From: Bacteroidia bacterium
GTDB lineage: Bacteria; Bacteroidota; Bacteroidia; J057
Direction: 5' to 3'
Assembly: GCA_030430575.1 (NCBI GenBank)
Contig: JAUIKF010000014.1
Span: forward strand, 79,270 to 143,269
DNA: 64,000 nt
The notes beneath the pieces were generated by a model. The model saw only the letters and a program-made list of their open reading frames with translations. It was not told the origin of the DNA and made no database searches. Shown here piece after piece: positions 8,580 through 18,858 of this stretch. The first letter of the stretch is position 1, and every line of letters starts with the position of its first letter. The translations under genes and the position numbers were made by a program.

Positions 8580-9156
8580 ACCCATCACCGTCCGATACCA
8601 ATCGACAGTAAATCAAACTGTCGGTAAATTTCCCGTCAAAGAAATAATTTTCCCGAAAATGGGCCTCTTTACGAAAATGGAGCCTTTCCAACAAGCGCTG
8701 GGAAGGAAGGTTATCAGGATTGATATTGGCCTCAATGCTGTGAAGATTCAACCGCTCAAAGCCATAGGCAATCACTGCTTCTACAGCCTCTGTCATCAGT
8801 CCTTTGCCCCAAAATGCTGGCAATAACGCATATCCTAGCTCTGCTCGGAAGTGTGCAGGGATCATCCGCCAATAATTCACATAGCCGATCATGTCGGTTT
8901 CTCCTGCTAGGCTGATCGCCCAGTTGATGCCTGACTTTGACTGGAAATCATCATGAATCTGCTGAATGAAGCGAGTCGCTGCATCGAGGTCTTTCAATGG
9001 AGACGTATCCATAAACTCCATGACGGAAACGTCTGTCCGAAGGCGCAGCATAGCGGCGGCATCTGTAAGCTGAAACGCCCGCAGGATCAGGCGGTCGGTA
9101 GTAAGGGTGGGGAAGGTCAAGTGGTTCAAATCGTTTAAGTGGTTCAAATCGTTCAA
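8575..9156 (-). CDS. GNAT family N-acetyltransferase (RimJ/RimL type)
   Basis: A 193-residue acetyl-CoA-dependent acetyltransferase. The protein opens with TDRLILRAF, the standard beginning of the Acetyltransf_3 (RimJ/RimL/ribosomal protein acetylase) subgroup. It continues with MIGYVNYWR, then ELGYALLPAFWGKGLMTEAV (the acetyl-CoA-binding loop with the expected Gly-x-Gly-like GKG), and NINPDNLPSQRLLERLHF. The first 13 residues are a short duplication (NDLNHL twice) arising from a tandem DNA repeat at 9116-9150, so the ancestral start may have been nearer TFPTLTTDRL. The substrate is unknown. It is convergent with the GT39-like gene. Confidence 0.9.
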   Translation of the reverse strand: MNDLNHLNDLNHLTFPTLTTDRLILRAFQLTDAAAMLRLRTDVSVMEFMDTSPLKDLDAATRFIQQIHDDFQSKSGINWAISLAGETDMIGYVNYWRMIPAHFRAELGYALLPAFWGKGLMTEAVEAVIAYGFERLNLHSIEANINPDNLPSQRLLERLHFRKEAHFRENYFFDGKFTDSLIYCRLVSDGDGS

Positions 9157-9218
9157 CGGGAAGCTAGAAAAGAGGTTCTTTGAGCCTTAGAGGAAGGGAT
9201 CCTTTAACCCTGAAATTG

Positions 9219-9283
9219 TCCACGGATTGCACAGATTCCACGGATTAAAGAAGAAAATTCGTGAAAATCTATGTTTTTTTTCT
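9219..9283. repeat. Repeat family 2, copy 1 (degenerate)
   Basis: CCACGGATTGCACAGATTCC followed by ACGGATTAAAGAAG and GTGAAAATCT. It matches the foldback repeats at 34808-34872 and 56806-56877, but the right arm is decayed. It lies in the spacer between the GNAT and CotH-like genes. Confidence 0.55.
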
Positions 9284-9435
9284 TCCCTCTCCTAAAATCC
9301 TCATTGATCCAAAAAAGATTAATCAAGTTAACAAACCGAACTCTGAACCCTGAACTCCGAACTCCGAACGTAGTCCCCTTTATTCCCTGATAATCGTTAT
9401 TTTGTAAATTGTTGCTTACAAATTGACTCGCAATT

Positions 9436-11295
9436 ATGATTTATTCATTGACCTCCCGCTTTCTTTTGGTGCTTTTAACCCTACCCATGTTTCTCCATGC
9501 CCAGGGACTCTACGACATCCCCACGGTCAGGAGCATATACATTGACTTCGAAAACCCCAATTACGATGCGATCCTCAAGGCTGGGTGGCTGCAGGAGTCA
9601 GGCCATAGGGAGCTGGCAACGCTGACGATGGATGGCACGACCTATGACAGCGTCGCGATTCGCTATAAGGGCAATTCTACCTTCGCTGTCCCACGCGACC
9701 AAAATAATCCCAAAATCCCCCTCAACATCGATATGGACGACTATATCGATCAGCAAGATTTGTTAGGGTTTGATAAAATAAAACTGGCAAATGGCTTTTT
9801 TGACCCAACCATGGTGCGAGAAGTATTGGCCTACACCATCTACAGACGCTATATGCCCGCTTCTCTTGCCAACCATATGAAGGTCTATGTCGAGGGCAAT
9901 TACTTGGGAATGTATGTGAATACAGAGTCTGTCAATAAGGATTTCCTGAAAAAACATTTTGACTACAAAAAGGGCGTATTGTTCAAATGTGATCCTCAGG
10001 CTCAGTTTGGCTCAAACGACCCTTGGTTGGATCCTGACCTCAAATGGTATGGCCCAGACAGCACGGCCTATTACGGACGCTATGACCTCAAAACGGACAA
10101 TGGATGGACCGAACTCCTCCACCTGATCGATGTCCTCAATCACGATCCAGACTCCTTGCCAACCGTTCTCAACATAGACCGCGCCATGTGGTACCTGGCG
10201 GTATCTACCGTCATCGCCAATTATGATACCTATAATGGGATTTACATCCATAATTACTACCTCTACAAACACAAAAATGGTTTATTCCAAATGATCCCCT
10301 GGGACCTTAGCGAATCTTTTATTGGCGCCATCAGTGGAGCAAGTGGTCTCAACAATCAACAACTCTACCGCTGGGATCCTTTTGTAGCATCGAAGGGATT
10401 GCCCTTGATGAATGTGATTAAGAGTAATTCAGTCTACAACAAGCAATACATGGCTCATATCCGCACAATCTTAAACGAAATTATGGATAAGGACTCCCTT
10501 TCCACTGTTATAGGCGATCTGCAAAATAAGATCGCTTTTGATATGGCTGCGGATAATAATGCCTTCATGGGATTTGGAAACACCTATTTTTATTCTAATG
10601 TCAATCAGGACCTAAACGCTCCCTTTCTCCGTGTTGCAGGCATTCTGCCTACGGTTCAAGGCAGAAGCGCTTATCTGCTTTCCCATCCTGAAGTGAGCAA
10701 GATACCTCCTGCGATCCCTTCTGTCAGCAGGTCTTCGCTTTTCCCAGGGACAGGTGAAGACATCACCGTCCGCGCGACCGTTTCCAACGCGCAATTCGTG
10801 GAGCTGATGGTCACCAAAAGCGAATACGCTTCCCATTTTCAGTCGATCCACATGCGAGATGACGGCATGCATGACGACGGCGCAGCAGGCGATGGGGTGT
10901 ACGGCGCAAAAGTGCCGTTTAAGGCAATGGGGGATGAAGTGAAATACTATGTCCGTGCACAGAATCAGGATGCCATGCAGCTCAATCCCCAGCGAGCTGA
11001 GTACGTCTTCTATGAATACACTGTGGGGGCACCGCAAACCATTACCTCTCCCCCCGCACTTCAACTGACCATTAGTCCCAATCCTTCAGGGGGGATATTT
11101 AAAGTAAGTTGGGAAAGACTACCTTTTTGGCAGGTAGAAGAAGCGGCAGTATACGACCTCCAGGGAAAAAGGCTATTGACCTTTTCGATACCCGCGCCTC
11201 AACATCAACTAGCGATAGACCTGACCTCTTTCCCGCAAGGAGTTTATCTATTGCAAATGGGAAATGTTGTAGAGAAATTGGTGACTAGGGAATAA
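9436..11295 (+). CDS. Secreted CotH-kinase-like protein with T9SS type A sorting domain
   Basis: A 619-residue protein. A signal peptide (FLLVLLTLPMFLHAQG) is followed by a CotH-like domain (about residues 25-400) with RYKGNSTF, FDKIKLANGFFDPTMVRE, NHMKVYVEGNYLGMYVNTE and MIPWDLSESF, covering the atypical-kinase core seen in spore coat CotH. Residues about 430-530 form a beta-sandwich-like module (the segment ending EVKYYVRAQNQDA) often found in such secreted proteins. The last 80 residues (ISPNPSGG, VYDLQGKRL, FPQGVYLLQMG, EKLV) are a type A sorting domain for export by the type IX system. The protein is therefore probably secreted or surface-bound. Its substrate is unknown. Confidence 0.88.
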   Translation: MIYSLTSRFLLVLLTLPMFLHAQGLYDIPTVRSIYIDFENPNYDAILKAGWLQESGHRELATLTMDGTTYDSVAIRYKGNSTFAVPRDQNNPKIPLNIDMDDYIDQQDLLGFDKIKLANGFFDPTMVREVLAYTIYRRYMPASLANHMKVYVEGNYLGMYVNTESVNKDFLKKHFDYKKGVLFKCDPQAQFGSNDPWLDPDLKWYGPDSTAYYGRYDLKTDNGWTELLHLIDVLNHDPDSLPTVLNIDRAMWYLAVSTVIANYDTYNGIYIHNYYLYKHKNGLFQMIPWDLSESFIGAISGASGLNNQQLYRWDPFVASKGLPLMNVIKSNSVYNKQYMAHIRTILNEIMDKDSLSTVIGDLQNKIAFDMAADNNAFMGFGNTYFYSNVNQDLNAPFLRVAGILPTVQGRSAYLLSHPEVSKIPPAIPSVSRSSLFPGTGEDITVRATVSNAQFVELMVTKSEYASHFQSIHMRDDGMHDDGAAGDGVYGAKVPFKAMGDEVKYYVRAQNQDAMQLNPQRAEYVFYEYTVGAPQTITSPPALQLTISPNPSGGIFKVSWERLPFWQVEEAAVYDLQGKRLLTFSIPAPQHQLAIDLTSFPQGVYLLQMGNVVEKLVTRE

Positions 11296-12345
11296 AAGAC
11301 ATGACATCTGGGTAAAACATTGAGGAGAATCCTCCATTCTCCTTTACCATTCTGGCGTTTTTTTTCTCTATTTGACAAAATTATGAACTTTTTTGGTGTA
11401 TACATTTTCAATGTTTCAACATTGTAAAAAAAAAATCCATTGTTACATGTTCATTCATTTCAATTTGAAATTATTTATTTTTTACAAGATTTGCTGTTCG
11501 CAGAACAAAGAATAGGTAAAAATCAAAACAGACATTACATAGCCTATAAAGAAGCATGATTTTTATCTGTATCGATTTAGTGAATTTATGTGCAGTATGT
11601 AGATATTTTCATAAAAAATTGAATATCAGTGTTTTATAAATACTAAATCGATTTTGGTCAAAAATTAACAAAAATAATAGAATTTATATTAATAGTATTT
11701 TTCAAATATTAACTACAGAAAATCAACAACTATTATGGACTAACTAACTTACCCCAGTTTCAAGTCATTATAAATGGCTAAAAGGAGATGCTGAAACACT
11801 CCTTGTTCTGTATCATCGGCATATCCCACCAAACGTGCAAAACAAACCTTGTATAGTCTAACCTAGGCTATATGATCAACTGTGCCTTAATCTAGCCTTG
11901 CCAGATTACCTGTGCCAACGTACCCACCTAACCAGCGAACTGAGGATGACCCTTCCGTTTGCCGCCCACCCCTTCGGCAAGCGTTCGACTGAGCTCACGC
12001 CGAAGTCTCAGGGCAGGTCTCGGAGAAAGGGGCTAACGGTATGAGGAAAAAACCAGAGGTTTTTTCTGCCAATCGTTAGCCTTCCCACTTGAGGGAGGGC
12101 GTCGAAACGAAAGGGTGGGTTAAAAACGCTATCGATGGCATCCATCGAACCTGATCAAAGAGGCAAAAGCTTTCTAAAAAGATCTGGGTAATCATTAGGG
12201 CTAAAGCCCGGTCGCAATAGTATCAATGGGCGAAAAAGCTATTGCGACGCGACGCTCGACTGAGCCATGCCGAAGTCTTCAGTCTGTCGCAATAAAGCAA
12301 ACTCAACAATCGAACGCTCGAACCCTCGAACAATCGAACATTCTT
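11296..12345. other. 1.05-kb gene-free region: AT-rich half, then repeat modules
   Basis: 11296-11760 is very AT-rich, with small inverted repeats (CAATGTTTCAACATTG) and no open frame of note. 11930-12330 is a mosaic of dispersed repeats: a CCCACCCCTTCGGC string, TTCGACTGAGCTCACGCCGAAGTC (seen inverted near 50970), a hairpin AAAAAACC-AGA-GGTTTTTT flanked by GGCTAACG (12031) and CGTTAGCC (12074), the AGGGAGGGCGTC module, and a CGAACGCTCGAACCCTCGAAC tract similar to 940-972. The long plus-strand frame that begins at 12226 is antisense to the permease gene and is not a gene. Confidence 0.6.
12074..12121. repeat. Repeat module shared with 50670-50718
   Basis: CGTTAGCCTTCCC, seven bases, then GGGAGGGCGTCGAAACGAAA and GGGTGGGTT. 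The copy at 50670-50718 has the same order with a different 7-base loop. The two GC-rich arms (CCCTCC/GGGAGGG) pair as a hairpin. Confidence 0.6.
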
Positions 12346-14832
12346 TTACTCATCCCTCAGCGCCTCGATCGGATTGATCCGCGTCGCTTGCCAAGCATGA
12401 AAGCCCATGGTTATAGCTGCTACCACAAAGGCCATTACGCCCGCCAAGATAAAGGCTTGAGGGCCAATAGTGATGCGGTAGGCAAAAGTGGTGAGCCATC
12501 CATCAATCACCCAAATTGCTACAGGGCTGGCAAGCACAAAAGCGATCAGGAGCCATTTCACCACCGACCTAGACAAAAGCGATACGATCTGCAAAGCACT
12601 GGCACCCAACACTTTGCGAATCCCAATCTCTTGGGTACGCTGCTCGACGGAATAGGCCGTCAGACCCAGCAGCCCCAGACAAGCGATGAAGATCGCGAGG
12701 AAGGTGAATACGCCCAGGACCTTGCCGAGTTGCTGCTCGGCTTGGAAGCTGGCGTAGAAGTCCTGATCTACAAAGGTGTAGGTAAACGGAAGGCCAGGCT
12801 TCAGCTCTTCCCAGACGCCCTGGATCGCTGCGATGGCAGCCGTCAAGTCATCTCCAGAGTGAATTTGTTCACTGAGGCGAATGCTGAGGTAGCTGCGCCC
12901 GCCATCATAGATAGGCGCATCTCTGGTAAACATGGCCAGAGGCTCAATGGGGTAGTGAAGCGACCAGAAGTTGAAGTCTTCGAAGACGCCAATCACTTCA
13001 AAGGGATCAATATTGCCCCCGAGGTACTGAAGGCGCTTGCCGATTGGGGGGACATAAGCGCTGTCCGCTGGACTGCCCCAGCCAAAAACGCGCACAGCCG
13101 TTTCATTTAGGATGACATGGGACGCCTCAGCCGGTTGGTCTGAGCGGAAAGCCCTCCCATGGGCCATTTCCACCCCCAAAAGCGGCAAATAATCTTCATC
13201 TATTTCCATGATCGACATGGGCAATTCCTGGTCTGGCGCGCCGTCTAGCGCTTTGAAGTATTCTTGATTGTAGATGCGAGGTGGGGTTAAATTTGACAGC
13301 GCGCCTTGTTGCACCACTGCCAACTGTTGGACTGCCTCCTTCAGCACTTTTTCCTGCCCTTCCATTTTCTCTACCCCTTCGATTACCATCAGATTGTCTG
13401 GTTCAAATCCAAGGTCTTTATCACGGGTAAATTGCAGTTGCTCATATACCAATAAGGTACAGATAATCAATCCGATGGAAATCGCGAATTGAAATGTCAC
13501 CAGCACATTGCGGAGCAAGCCACTCTTCATCCCCGAGGCTAGCTGGCCTTTGAGTACATGGACGGGCTGAAAAGCCGTCAGGTAAAAAGCGGGATAGCTC
13601 CCCGCCAACAGGCCCATCATTACACTCATGCCCAGAATAAACGGAATCAACCAAGGGTGACTTATGGGATTGATAATCAACTCTTTATTCGCCAAGGTAT
13701 TAAATGCATCGATGGACAATTCTGCCAAGGCCACTCCAAGGATTGTTGCTACAAAACTGAACACCAATGACTCTAGCAGGAATTGCCTGATCAAAGCACC
13801 TTTGCCCGCGCCAAGGACCTTCTTGACGCCGATCTCGCGCGCACGACGACTGGCGCGCGCCGTAGCGAGGTTCATGAAATTGATACATGAAAGAATCAAT
13901 ATAAGCAAAGCCACAATCCCCAACATCGACACTTGTTGAATGTCGCCCACAGGCCCCAGGCGGTTGTTGGTTTGACCTGAATATAATCTAATATCTGTCA
14001 GCGGCATCAAATACAAATCCCAGGATTTTCCTTGTTTGATGAAGTCATCAAAGGTCACGTTCATGATGTTTTTGACCGTGGCTTCCGCATGTTTGGGAGG
14101 AATAGCGGGGAGGCGGGCTTCCACCGTGCTGATGTCTGTCCCTTCCTTGACGAGCATGTAAGTGACAAAGGTCGTCCATATCCACGTCCACCCTTCCTGG
14201 CGCTTGACACGAGGGATGGAATTCATCGATAATAAGCCGTCAAAGTGGAAATGGGAAGCGTCAGGTAAATCTCTCAAAACGCCTGTGACCGTGCAGTTTT
14301 TGAGTTGACTGCCTTGTTCGATCTGAATTTGCTTACCTAGAGCTGATGCCGTTCCAAAATAGCGCTTGGCTGCCGTTTCTGTCACCACAATGGTATTGGG
14401 CAATCGCAAGGACGTGGCAGGGTTCCCTTCCAGCAATTCGAAGCTGAAGACTTCGAAGAAGTTGCTGTCCGCAGCAAGGATATCTTCCTCGCCAAAGGTA
14501 TGTTCCTGACCCGCGGGGTCCTCAGCAGAGAGCCACAGGTTGCCTGGCGTATGCAGTCGGGTGATGGCTTCCGCCTCGGGAATCTCTGCCCGCAGGGCAT
14601 GCGCCACCGCAGGTCCTGTCGACCCAAAGGGCACGCCCGTATCTGCCCAGATATTGGTCTGGTCCACACGGTAGATGCGATCCGCTTTCTCATGGAAGCG
14701 GTCGTAGCTGTATTCATCCACCAAATACAACAGCATCAGCAGGCAACTGGCCATTCCCACAGCAAGGCCCAATAAATTCAGCCCCGCATAGAAGCGCTGG
14801 CGAAGCATATGACGAAAAGCGATTTTCCACAT
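12346..14832 (-). CDS. FtsX/MacB-type ABC transporter permease (two-core form)
   Basis: An 828-residue membrane protein. It begins MWKIAFRHMLRQRFYAGLNLLGLAVGMA, the hallmark of the large Bacteroidota permeases with two FtsX cores. After the first helix comes a MacB_PCD periplasmic domain (about residues 40-240). A three-helix FtsX core with NLATARASRRAREIGVKKVLGA follows at 290-410, then a second periplasmic domain and a second core near the C-terminus with EQRTQEIGIRKVLGAS. The repeated 'EIGVRKVLGA' signature marks the coupling helices to an ATPase. No ATPase gene is adjacent. Such permeases extrude or move lipoproteins, peptides or drugs; the cargo is unknown. It is monocistronic. Confidence 0.92.
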   Translation of the reverse strand: MWKIAFRHMLRQRFYAGLNLLGLAVGMASCLLMLLYLVDEYSYDRFHEKADRIYRVDQTNIWADTGVPFGSTGPAVAHALRAEIPEAEAITRLHTPGNLWLSAEDPAGQEHTFGEEDILAADSNFFEVFSFELLEGNPATSLRLPNTIVVTETAAKRYFGTASALGKQIQIEQGSQLKNCTVTGVLRDLPDASHFHFDGLLSMNSIPRVKRQEGWTWIWTTFVTYMLVKEGTDISTVEARLPAIPPKHAEATVKNIMNVTFDDFIKQGKSWDLYLMPLTDIRLYSGQTNNRLGPVGDIQQVSMLGIVALLILILSCINFMNLATARASRRAREIGVKKVLGAGKGALIRQFLLESLVFSFVATILGVALAELSIDAFNTLANKELIINPISHPWLIPFILGMSVMMGLLAGSYPAFYLTAFQPVHVLKGQLASGMKSGLLRNVLVTFQFAISIGLIICTLLVYEQLQFTRDKDLGFEPDNLMVIEGVEKMEGQEKVLKEAVQQLAVVQQGALSNLTPPRIYNQEYFKALDGAPDQELPMSIMEIDEDYLPLLGVEMAHGRAFRSDQPAEASHVILNETAVRVFGWGSPADSAYVPPIGKRLQYLGGNIDPFEVIGVFEDFNFWSLHYPIEPLAMFTRDAPIYDGGRSYLSIRLSEQIHSGDDLTAAIAAIQGVWEELKPGLPFTYTFVDQDFYASFQAEQQLGKVLGVFTFLAIFIACLGLLGLTAYSVEQRTQEIGIRKVLGASALQIVSLLSRSVVKWLLIAFVLASPVAIWVIDGWLTTFAYRITIGPQAFILAGVMAFVVAAITMGFHAWQATRINPIEALRDE

Positions 14833-15355
14833 AGGAGAAGAAGTTTAGCGTTTTTGGTTTTGAGTTTTGGGTTCGATGGGTGCTTTGTTGGGGTCGCATA
14901 GCTGGTGGCTGTGGCCATCGGCATCTAACAGGTTTTCTTCATCCTGTTAGATGTCCAAGCTACGTGGCCTACTCCACAATCACTACATCTCTTAATCAAA
15001 AGCAGTGCCTCTTGATAACTTATTGATTTTCAATATTTTATTGTTTTTGGGGAAATTTCAGGAAAAAAAAGGTATTCATTTCCGAACAGGGAAGTGGTTC
15101 AAAGTGGAACAGGGGGCAATAGACTCACCTACAACGTCATTCCGGAATTTTGTGAGGCTTTGGGAGCAAAATATCCTGACTCCCCATGTCAAGAAGGCTA
15201 TTATTGAAATCTTCAAAAGCTATCAAGTCTTAATTAGCATATTGTGTAATCTCTTTTTTAAAATTTATAATATATGAGTATTTTTACAATACCTCAACCT
15301 CAAATATTTCAAGGTGGTTGAGGTTTTTTATTTAGCCATTTATCAAACGTCAATT
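14833..15355. other. Gap upstream of the SIR2 gene; no convincing gene
   Basis: A hairpin CATCTAACAGG (14922-14932)/CCTGTTAGATG (14943-14953) lies near the permease start. A 90-codon frame at 15005-15277 lacks recognisable features, and its second half is also open in another frame, so it is not called. GC content falls towards the SIR2 gene. This gap holds the terminator-like hairpin at 15291. Confidence 0.5.
15291..15334 (+). terminator. Terminator-like hairpin just before the SIR2 gene
   Basis: ACCTCAACC (15291-15299) pairs with GGTTGAGGT (15316-15324), followed by TTTTTTATTT. It lies 22-32 bp before the ATG used for the SIR2 gene. It may end upstream transcription or act as an attenuator; it also argues against the GTG at 15314 as start. 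Confidence 0.5.
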
Positions 15356-18300
15356 ATGAGCCACTTAGGGATAGGAATTATTCGGAAGAAAGAAGAGGGG
15401 AAAGACCTTTTTTTGGTAATGAGGGAGGAAGAAGAAAAAGGGTGGAAGTTTTTTGAGCATCGGTTCAATGCCATAAATGCGTCATTTAAATTTAGTGAAT
15501 TTGTTCAAAAACTTGAGAAAACCTTTGGATTGTTAAATACGGCGAAGGAATGCGATTTCGAATTTCTGGATGAAACGGATTGGGAAAGTAAAGAAAAGCC
15601 AGGGGCAACCATTTATCGGATAGATTTACCTAAAACACAAGTTGATAGAATTGAAGAGCAGAATGAAAAGAAGAACTTCAAATGGATTAATGGGAATGAA
15701 CTAAAGGATATAGATTTAAAGAAAGAACATGTCAATTTTTTAGACTTAGCATTTTATAATTCTTCTCAATTATTATTTGACAGAGATTTCCTCACAAATG
15801 TAGAAAAACTTCAAGATGCTTTGAAGAATAACAAGCTTGTGATATTTGTAGGGTCTGGAGTATCAATGAATTCGGGAATTCCTTCTTGGAATGGGTTGAT
15901 CGATGAACTTAAAAGTGACATAGAGATTGAGGGTAATGAGGAAGACCCGCTAATCTTAGCCCAACTCCATTTTAACAGTCGGCTTAGAAAAGAATATCAT
16001 GAAAGGGTACAAGATATCCTTAAACATAAAAAAGTTCGCCCTAACCCATTACATCGAATAATATTAGAGCTAAATCCAGAACACATAATAACGACAAATT
16101 ATGACAACCTTTTTGAACAAGAAATAGAATCACTCGCCCTTCCCTATTCTATAGTGAGAAAGGATTCAGACTTAACTTACACTCAAACATCAAAATTCCT
16201 TGTTAAAATGCATGGTGATTTTGATGAACGGAACATTGTATTAAAAGAAGATGACTATTTAGATTATCAAAAAAATTTCCCGCTTATTGAGAGTTTTATT
16301 AGAGGAGTCTTTTCTTCAAAAATTGTGTTGTTTATAGGTTTCTCCTTTACTGATATTAATCTCAAATTTATTATACAACGAGTTAGAAATATCTTGAAGG
16401 AAGATTTTCAGCCTGCTTATCTATTTTCCTTAGAAACTCTTGAAAACCAGAGAGTTGAATATCTAAAAAATAGAGGGGTTCGAGTTTTAACATATGATGA
16501 AGACATAAAAAAATATTCAGAAAGCAAAGAAACTCCAAAAGAAAATTTGGTTGAACAACTAGGGTATGGAATGCGTGCTTATCATTTCCTGAAATTTCTT
16601 ACTTATTACGATCGATTTGGTGAAAGGAACAAAATGTTCCATATAATTGATAAAATGTATCAATCTCTCAAAGTGTTTGAAGAATTGCCGTTCATTCCAA
16701 CGCCAACACTTTTATCGCTTTATCCTTTTTCAATCAATAATAAGTTTCCGGCCAAATATGCCTCAGGATTTCACATTAAAACTCGAAATGAAGAAATTTT
16801 AGAGCTTTTCAAACAGATTAGCGTCCCAGATGGTAAGATCCAAGCTTTGGGAGATGGTGCCGTATATGAAAATTTTAAAGACAAGTTGAGTTCTATTTTT
16901 ACCCATCTAAATTCAAGTGGAATATTTTGCATTCAACGATTTTCTGATAATAATCATAATAGAATATATTTGACCTCTAAGGGAGGTGAATGTAACTGTA
17001 AAAGGTGTTTAGATGATCGGTTAGATTATGCCGAATTATTACTTAACATCAATAGCGAATCTCCCAAGGCTATTTATGGGGACCGAAATACAAATTCATT
17101 ACTACTAGATGCCTATGGTTATTTTAAGATAGGCAATTTCATCGAATCATATTATTTGTTAAAAGAATTGGCAAAAGAAAGTTGGCACAAAGGCAATTTT
17201 ATAACATATTTTCTGTGTAAATATAATAGTCTTCAGTTGAAGAGATTAATAAAATATGGATCAAATGAGCTTTATATAAAAAAAGAAGAAATCAAGGAAG
17301 TAGTTAAGGAAATCGAAAAAATTAACATTGATGAAGTAATTCAAAAACTTCCTATTGACTATCGAATAAAAGAAACACTAAGAGATATAAGGCTAAGAAC
17401 ATTTCCTCACACAATTGAAAGAATAATTGAAGAAAAAGTAGACGATATTCGTTCTGAATTCCAGTTTTATGAGTCACCATACAACTCGTCTACAGGGGGA
17501 GAAAATTACGTGCACACCTTATATGAAAACTTCCTCAGGCTGAGTTATTACTATAGCCATAACCTCATTTTTGAAAATGAATCTTTTTTATTTCGTCAAT
17601 TGGCAGAATTTTTTTGGGAAGGGCTAATTGTTAGCTATTTCACAAATGACCGAAATGAAAATAAGATAAAGGAATTCCACATTTCTCATATTCAATCTTC
17701 TATTGCGTATTTATCTCCTTCAAAGTTATTAAAAATTTGCCAGGATTATCATTCTCAAGATTTAATTATCGAAAATGAAACGCAGAATATTTTTTTGGCA
17801 AATGCATTGAATTTTTTCAAATCAAATCATAGTGAATTAACGTTATTCGGAACCTCAGTTCAAAAAAATGAAACTTATTTTTACCAAAAAGAAAAAAGCC
17901 GTTTCTTTTCAAGAAAATGTCATATTATTTTCAATAATTTAGCCCTAATCTTAGCCTATGGAAATCTTGAAGGAGTCGATGGCAAAAAATTGGATGAATT
18001 AATTATTTCTCTTCTTCGCCATCTAAGATTGGATGAGAAATTAAAAAATGACCTTACTTATTTCAGAGAATTTGTCGAAAAGAAAATAGCCTTATTTACT
18101 GACGAGGCAATATCCTTATTGATTGACCTTACACTTGATGATAATATATGGAGTAACAGATTAATTGAGACTGTTGTAGAAGCCGTAGAAAGCACCAACT
18201 ATAGGTCTGGGAAGAGAGATATTGTAGAGAGAATTTTCAGAAGAACTTCCAAAAGACGATCTTGGAGTATAAATGAACAAGATATTCTGCCCTTGTATCA

Positions 18301-18841
18301 AATATTGGATGAAGCAAATAGGGTTACGTTTAGGCAAAAAGTGTTTGAGCAGTTGAATAATCAAGGCATAGAATCAGTGCACGAAGTTGCCTATTATACA
18401 GATGCAATTCGCTTCGAAATAATTAGCGTTGAAGAGGAGGAACTCTTCCAAAAATATTGCGCTTTCGTTAAGACTCAGCTTTCTTCAGCCAAAAATATCA
18501 GTTTTTCACACGATGGGATTGATATTTCTCATGATTATAGAGGGTGGAATACTGTTGTAATGTTTGCCTTTATTATTCATAGATTCAATGTAAAATTGAG
18601 TAAGATAGGCACCATACGCAGGTCTGAAGATTTGCCTGAATACCTAAAATGGATTTTAAATCCTGTAAAATACAACTATGACCATTTTGAGGCTAACTGG
18701 GTATTGGCATTTAGCCATGATCCTATCTTCATCGAAAAATACAAATCCATCGCCCCCCTCCGCCAAAAAGTCAAAGAGTCATTAGCAAAAGACTATAATG
18801 AGAAATTGGCAAAACTATACTTTGAACATCTTGTAGATTAA
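15356..18841 (+). CDS. SIR2-domain protein with Nudix-like N-terminus, candidate defence NADase
   Basis: A 1161-residue protein. The SIR2 core (about residues 150-370) keeps the NAD-binding GSGVS (166-170), TTNYD (246-250), the catalytic His286 in KMHGD, and GFSFTD (328-333). This SIR2_2-type arrangement is found in phage-defence NADases such as Thoeris ThsA, DSR1/DSR2 and SIR2-Argonaute partners. Residues 1-140 begin LGIGIIRKKEEGKDLFLVMR and end with a Nudix-like FKWINGNELKDIDL, yet have no Nudix box, so a pseudo-Nudix domain is inferred. Residues 400-1161 are mostly alpha-helical, with one CxCxxC cluster (Cys546, 548, 551), and are probably the sensor. The gene is clearly more AT-rich than its neighbours. 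It stands alone with its own terminator. Function is inferred from the effector domain. Confidence 0.8.
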   Translation: MSHLGIGIIRKKEEGKDLFLVMREEEEKGWKFFEHRFNAINASFKFSEFVQKLEKTFGLLNTAKECDFEFLDETDWESKEKPGATIYRIDLPKTQVDRIEEQNEKKNFKWINGNELKDIDLKKEHVNFLDLAFYNSSQLLFDRDFLTNVEKLQDALKNNKLVIFVGSGVSMNSGIPSWNGLIDELKSDIEIEGNEEDPLILAQLHFNSRLRKEYHERVQDILKHKKVRPNPLHRIILELNPEHIITTNYDNLFEQEIESLALPYSIVRKDSDLTYTQTSKFLVKMHGDFDERNIVLKEDDYLDYQKNFPLIESFIRGVFSSKIVLFIGFSFTDINLKFIIQRVRNILKEDFQPAYLFSLETLENQRVEYLKNRGVRVLTYDEDIKKYSESKETPKENLVEQLGYGMRAYHFLKFLTYYDRFGERNKMFHIIDKMYQSLKVFEELPFIPTPTLLSLYPFSINNKFPAKYASGFHIKTRNEEILELFKQISVPDGKIQALGDGAVYENFKDKLSSIFTHLNSSGIFCIQRFSDNNHNRIYLTSKGGECNCKRCLDDRLDYAELLLNINSESPKAIYGDRNTNSLLLDAYGYFKIGNFIESYYLLKELAKESWHKGNFITYFLCKYNSLQLKRLIKYGSNELYIKKEEIKEVVKEIEKINIDEVIQKLPIDYRIKETLRDIRLRTFPHTIERIIEEKVDDIRSEFQFYESPYNSSTGGENYVHTLYENFLRLSYYYSHNLIFENESFLFRQLAEFFWEGLIVSYFTNDRNENKIKEFHISHIQSSIAYLSPSKLLKICQDYHSQDLIIENETQNIFLANALNFFKSNHSELTLFGTSVQKNETYFYQKEKSRFFSRKCHIIFNNLALILAYGNLEGVDGKKLDELIISLLRHLRLDEKLKNDLTYFREFVEKKIALFTDEAISLLIDLTLDDNIWSNRLIETVVEAVESTNYRSGKRDIVERIFRRTSKRRSWSINEQDILPLYQILDEANRVTFRQKVFEQLNNQGIESVHEVAYYTDAIRFEIISVEEEELFQKYCAFVKTQLSSAKNISFSHDGIDISHDYRGWNTVVMFAFIIHRFNVKLSKIGTIRRSEDLPEYLKWILNPVKYNYDHFEANWVLAFSHDPIFIEKYKSIAPLRQKVKESLAKDYNEKLAKLYFEHLVD

Positions 18842-18858
18842 ATCCCCTCCATTGACAA

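Noticed and set aside
12226..13110. 294-codon plus-strand open frame
   Set aside because: It is antisense to the FtsX-type permease gene and has no recognisable domain; the permease frame is certain.
15005..15277. 90-codon open frame before the SIR2 gene
   Set aside because: No domain or signal, low-complexity ends, and another frame is equally open over its middle part.
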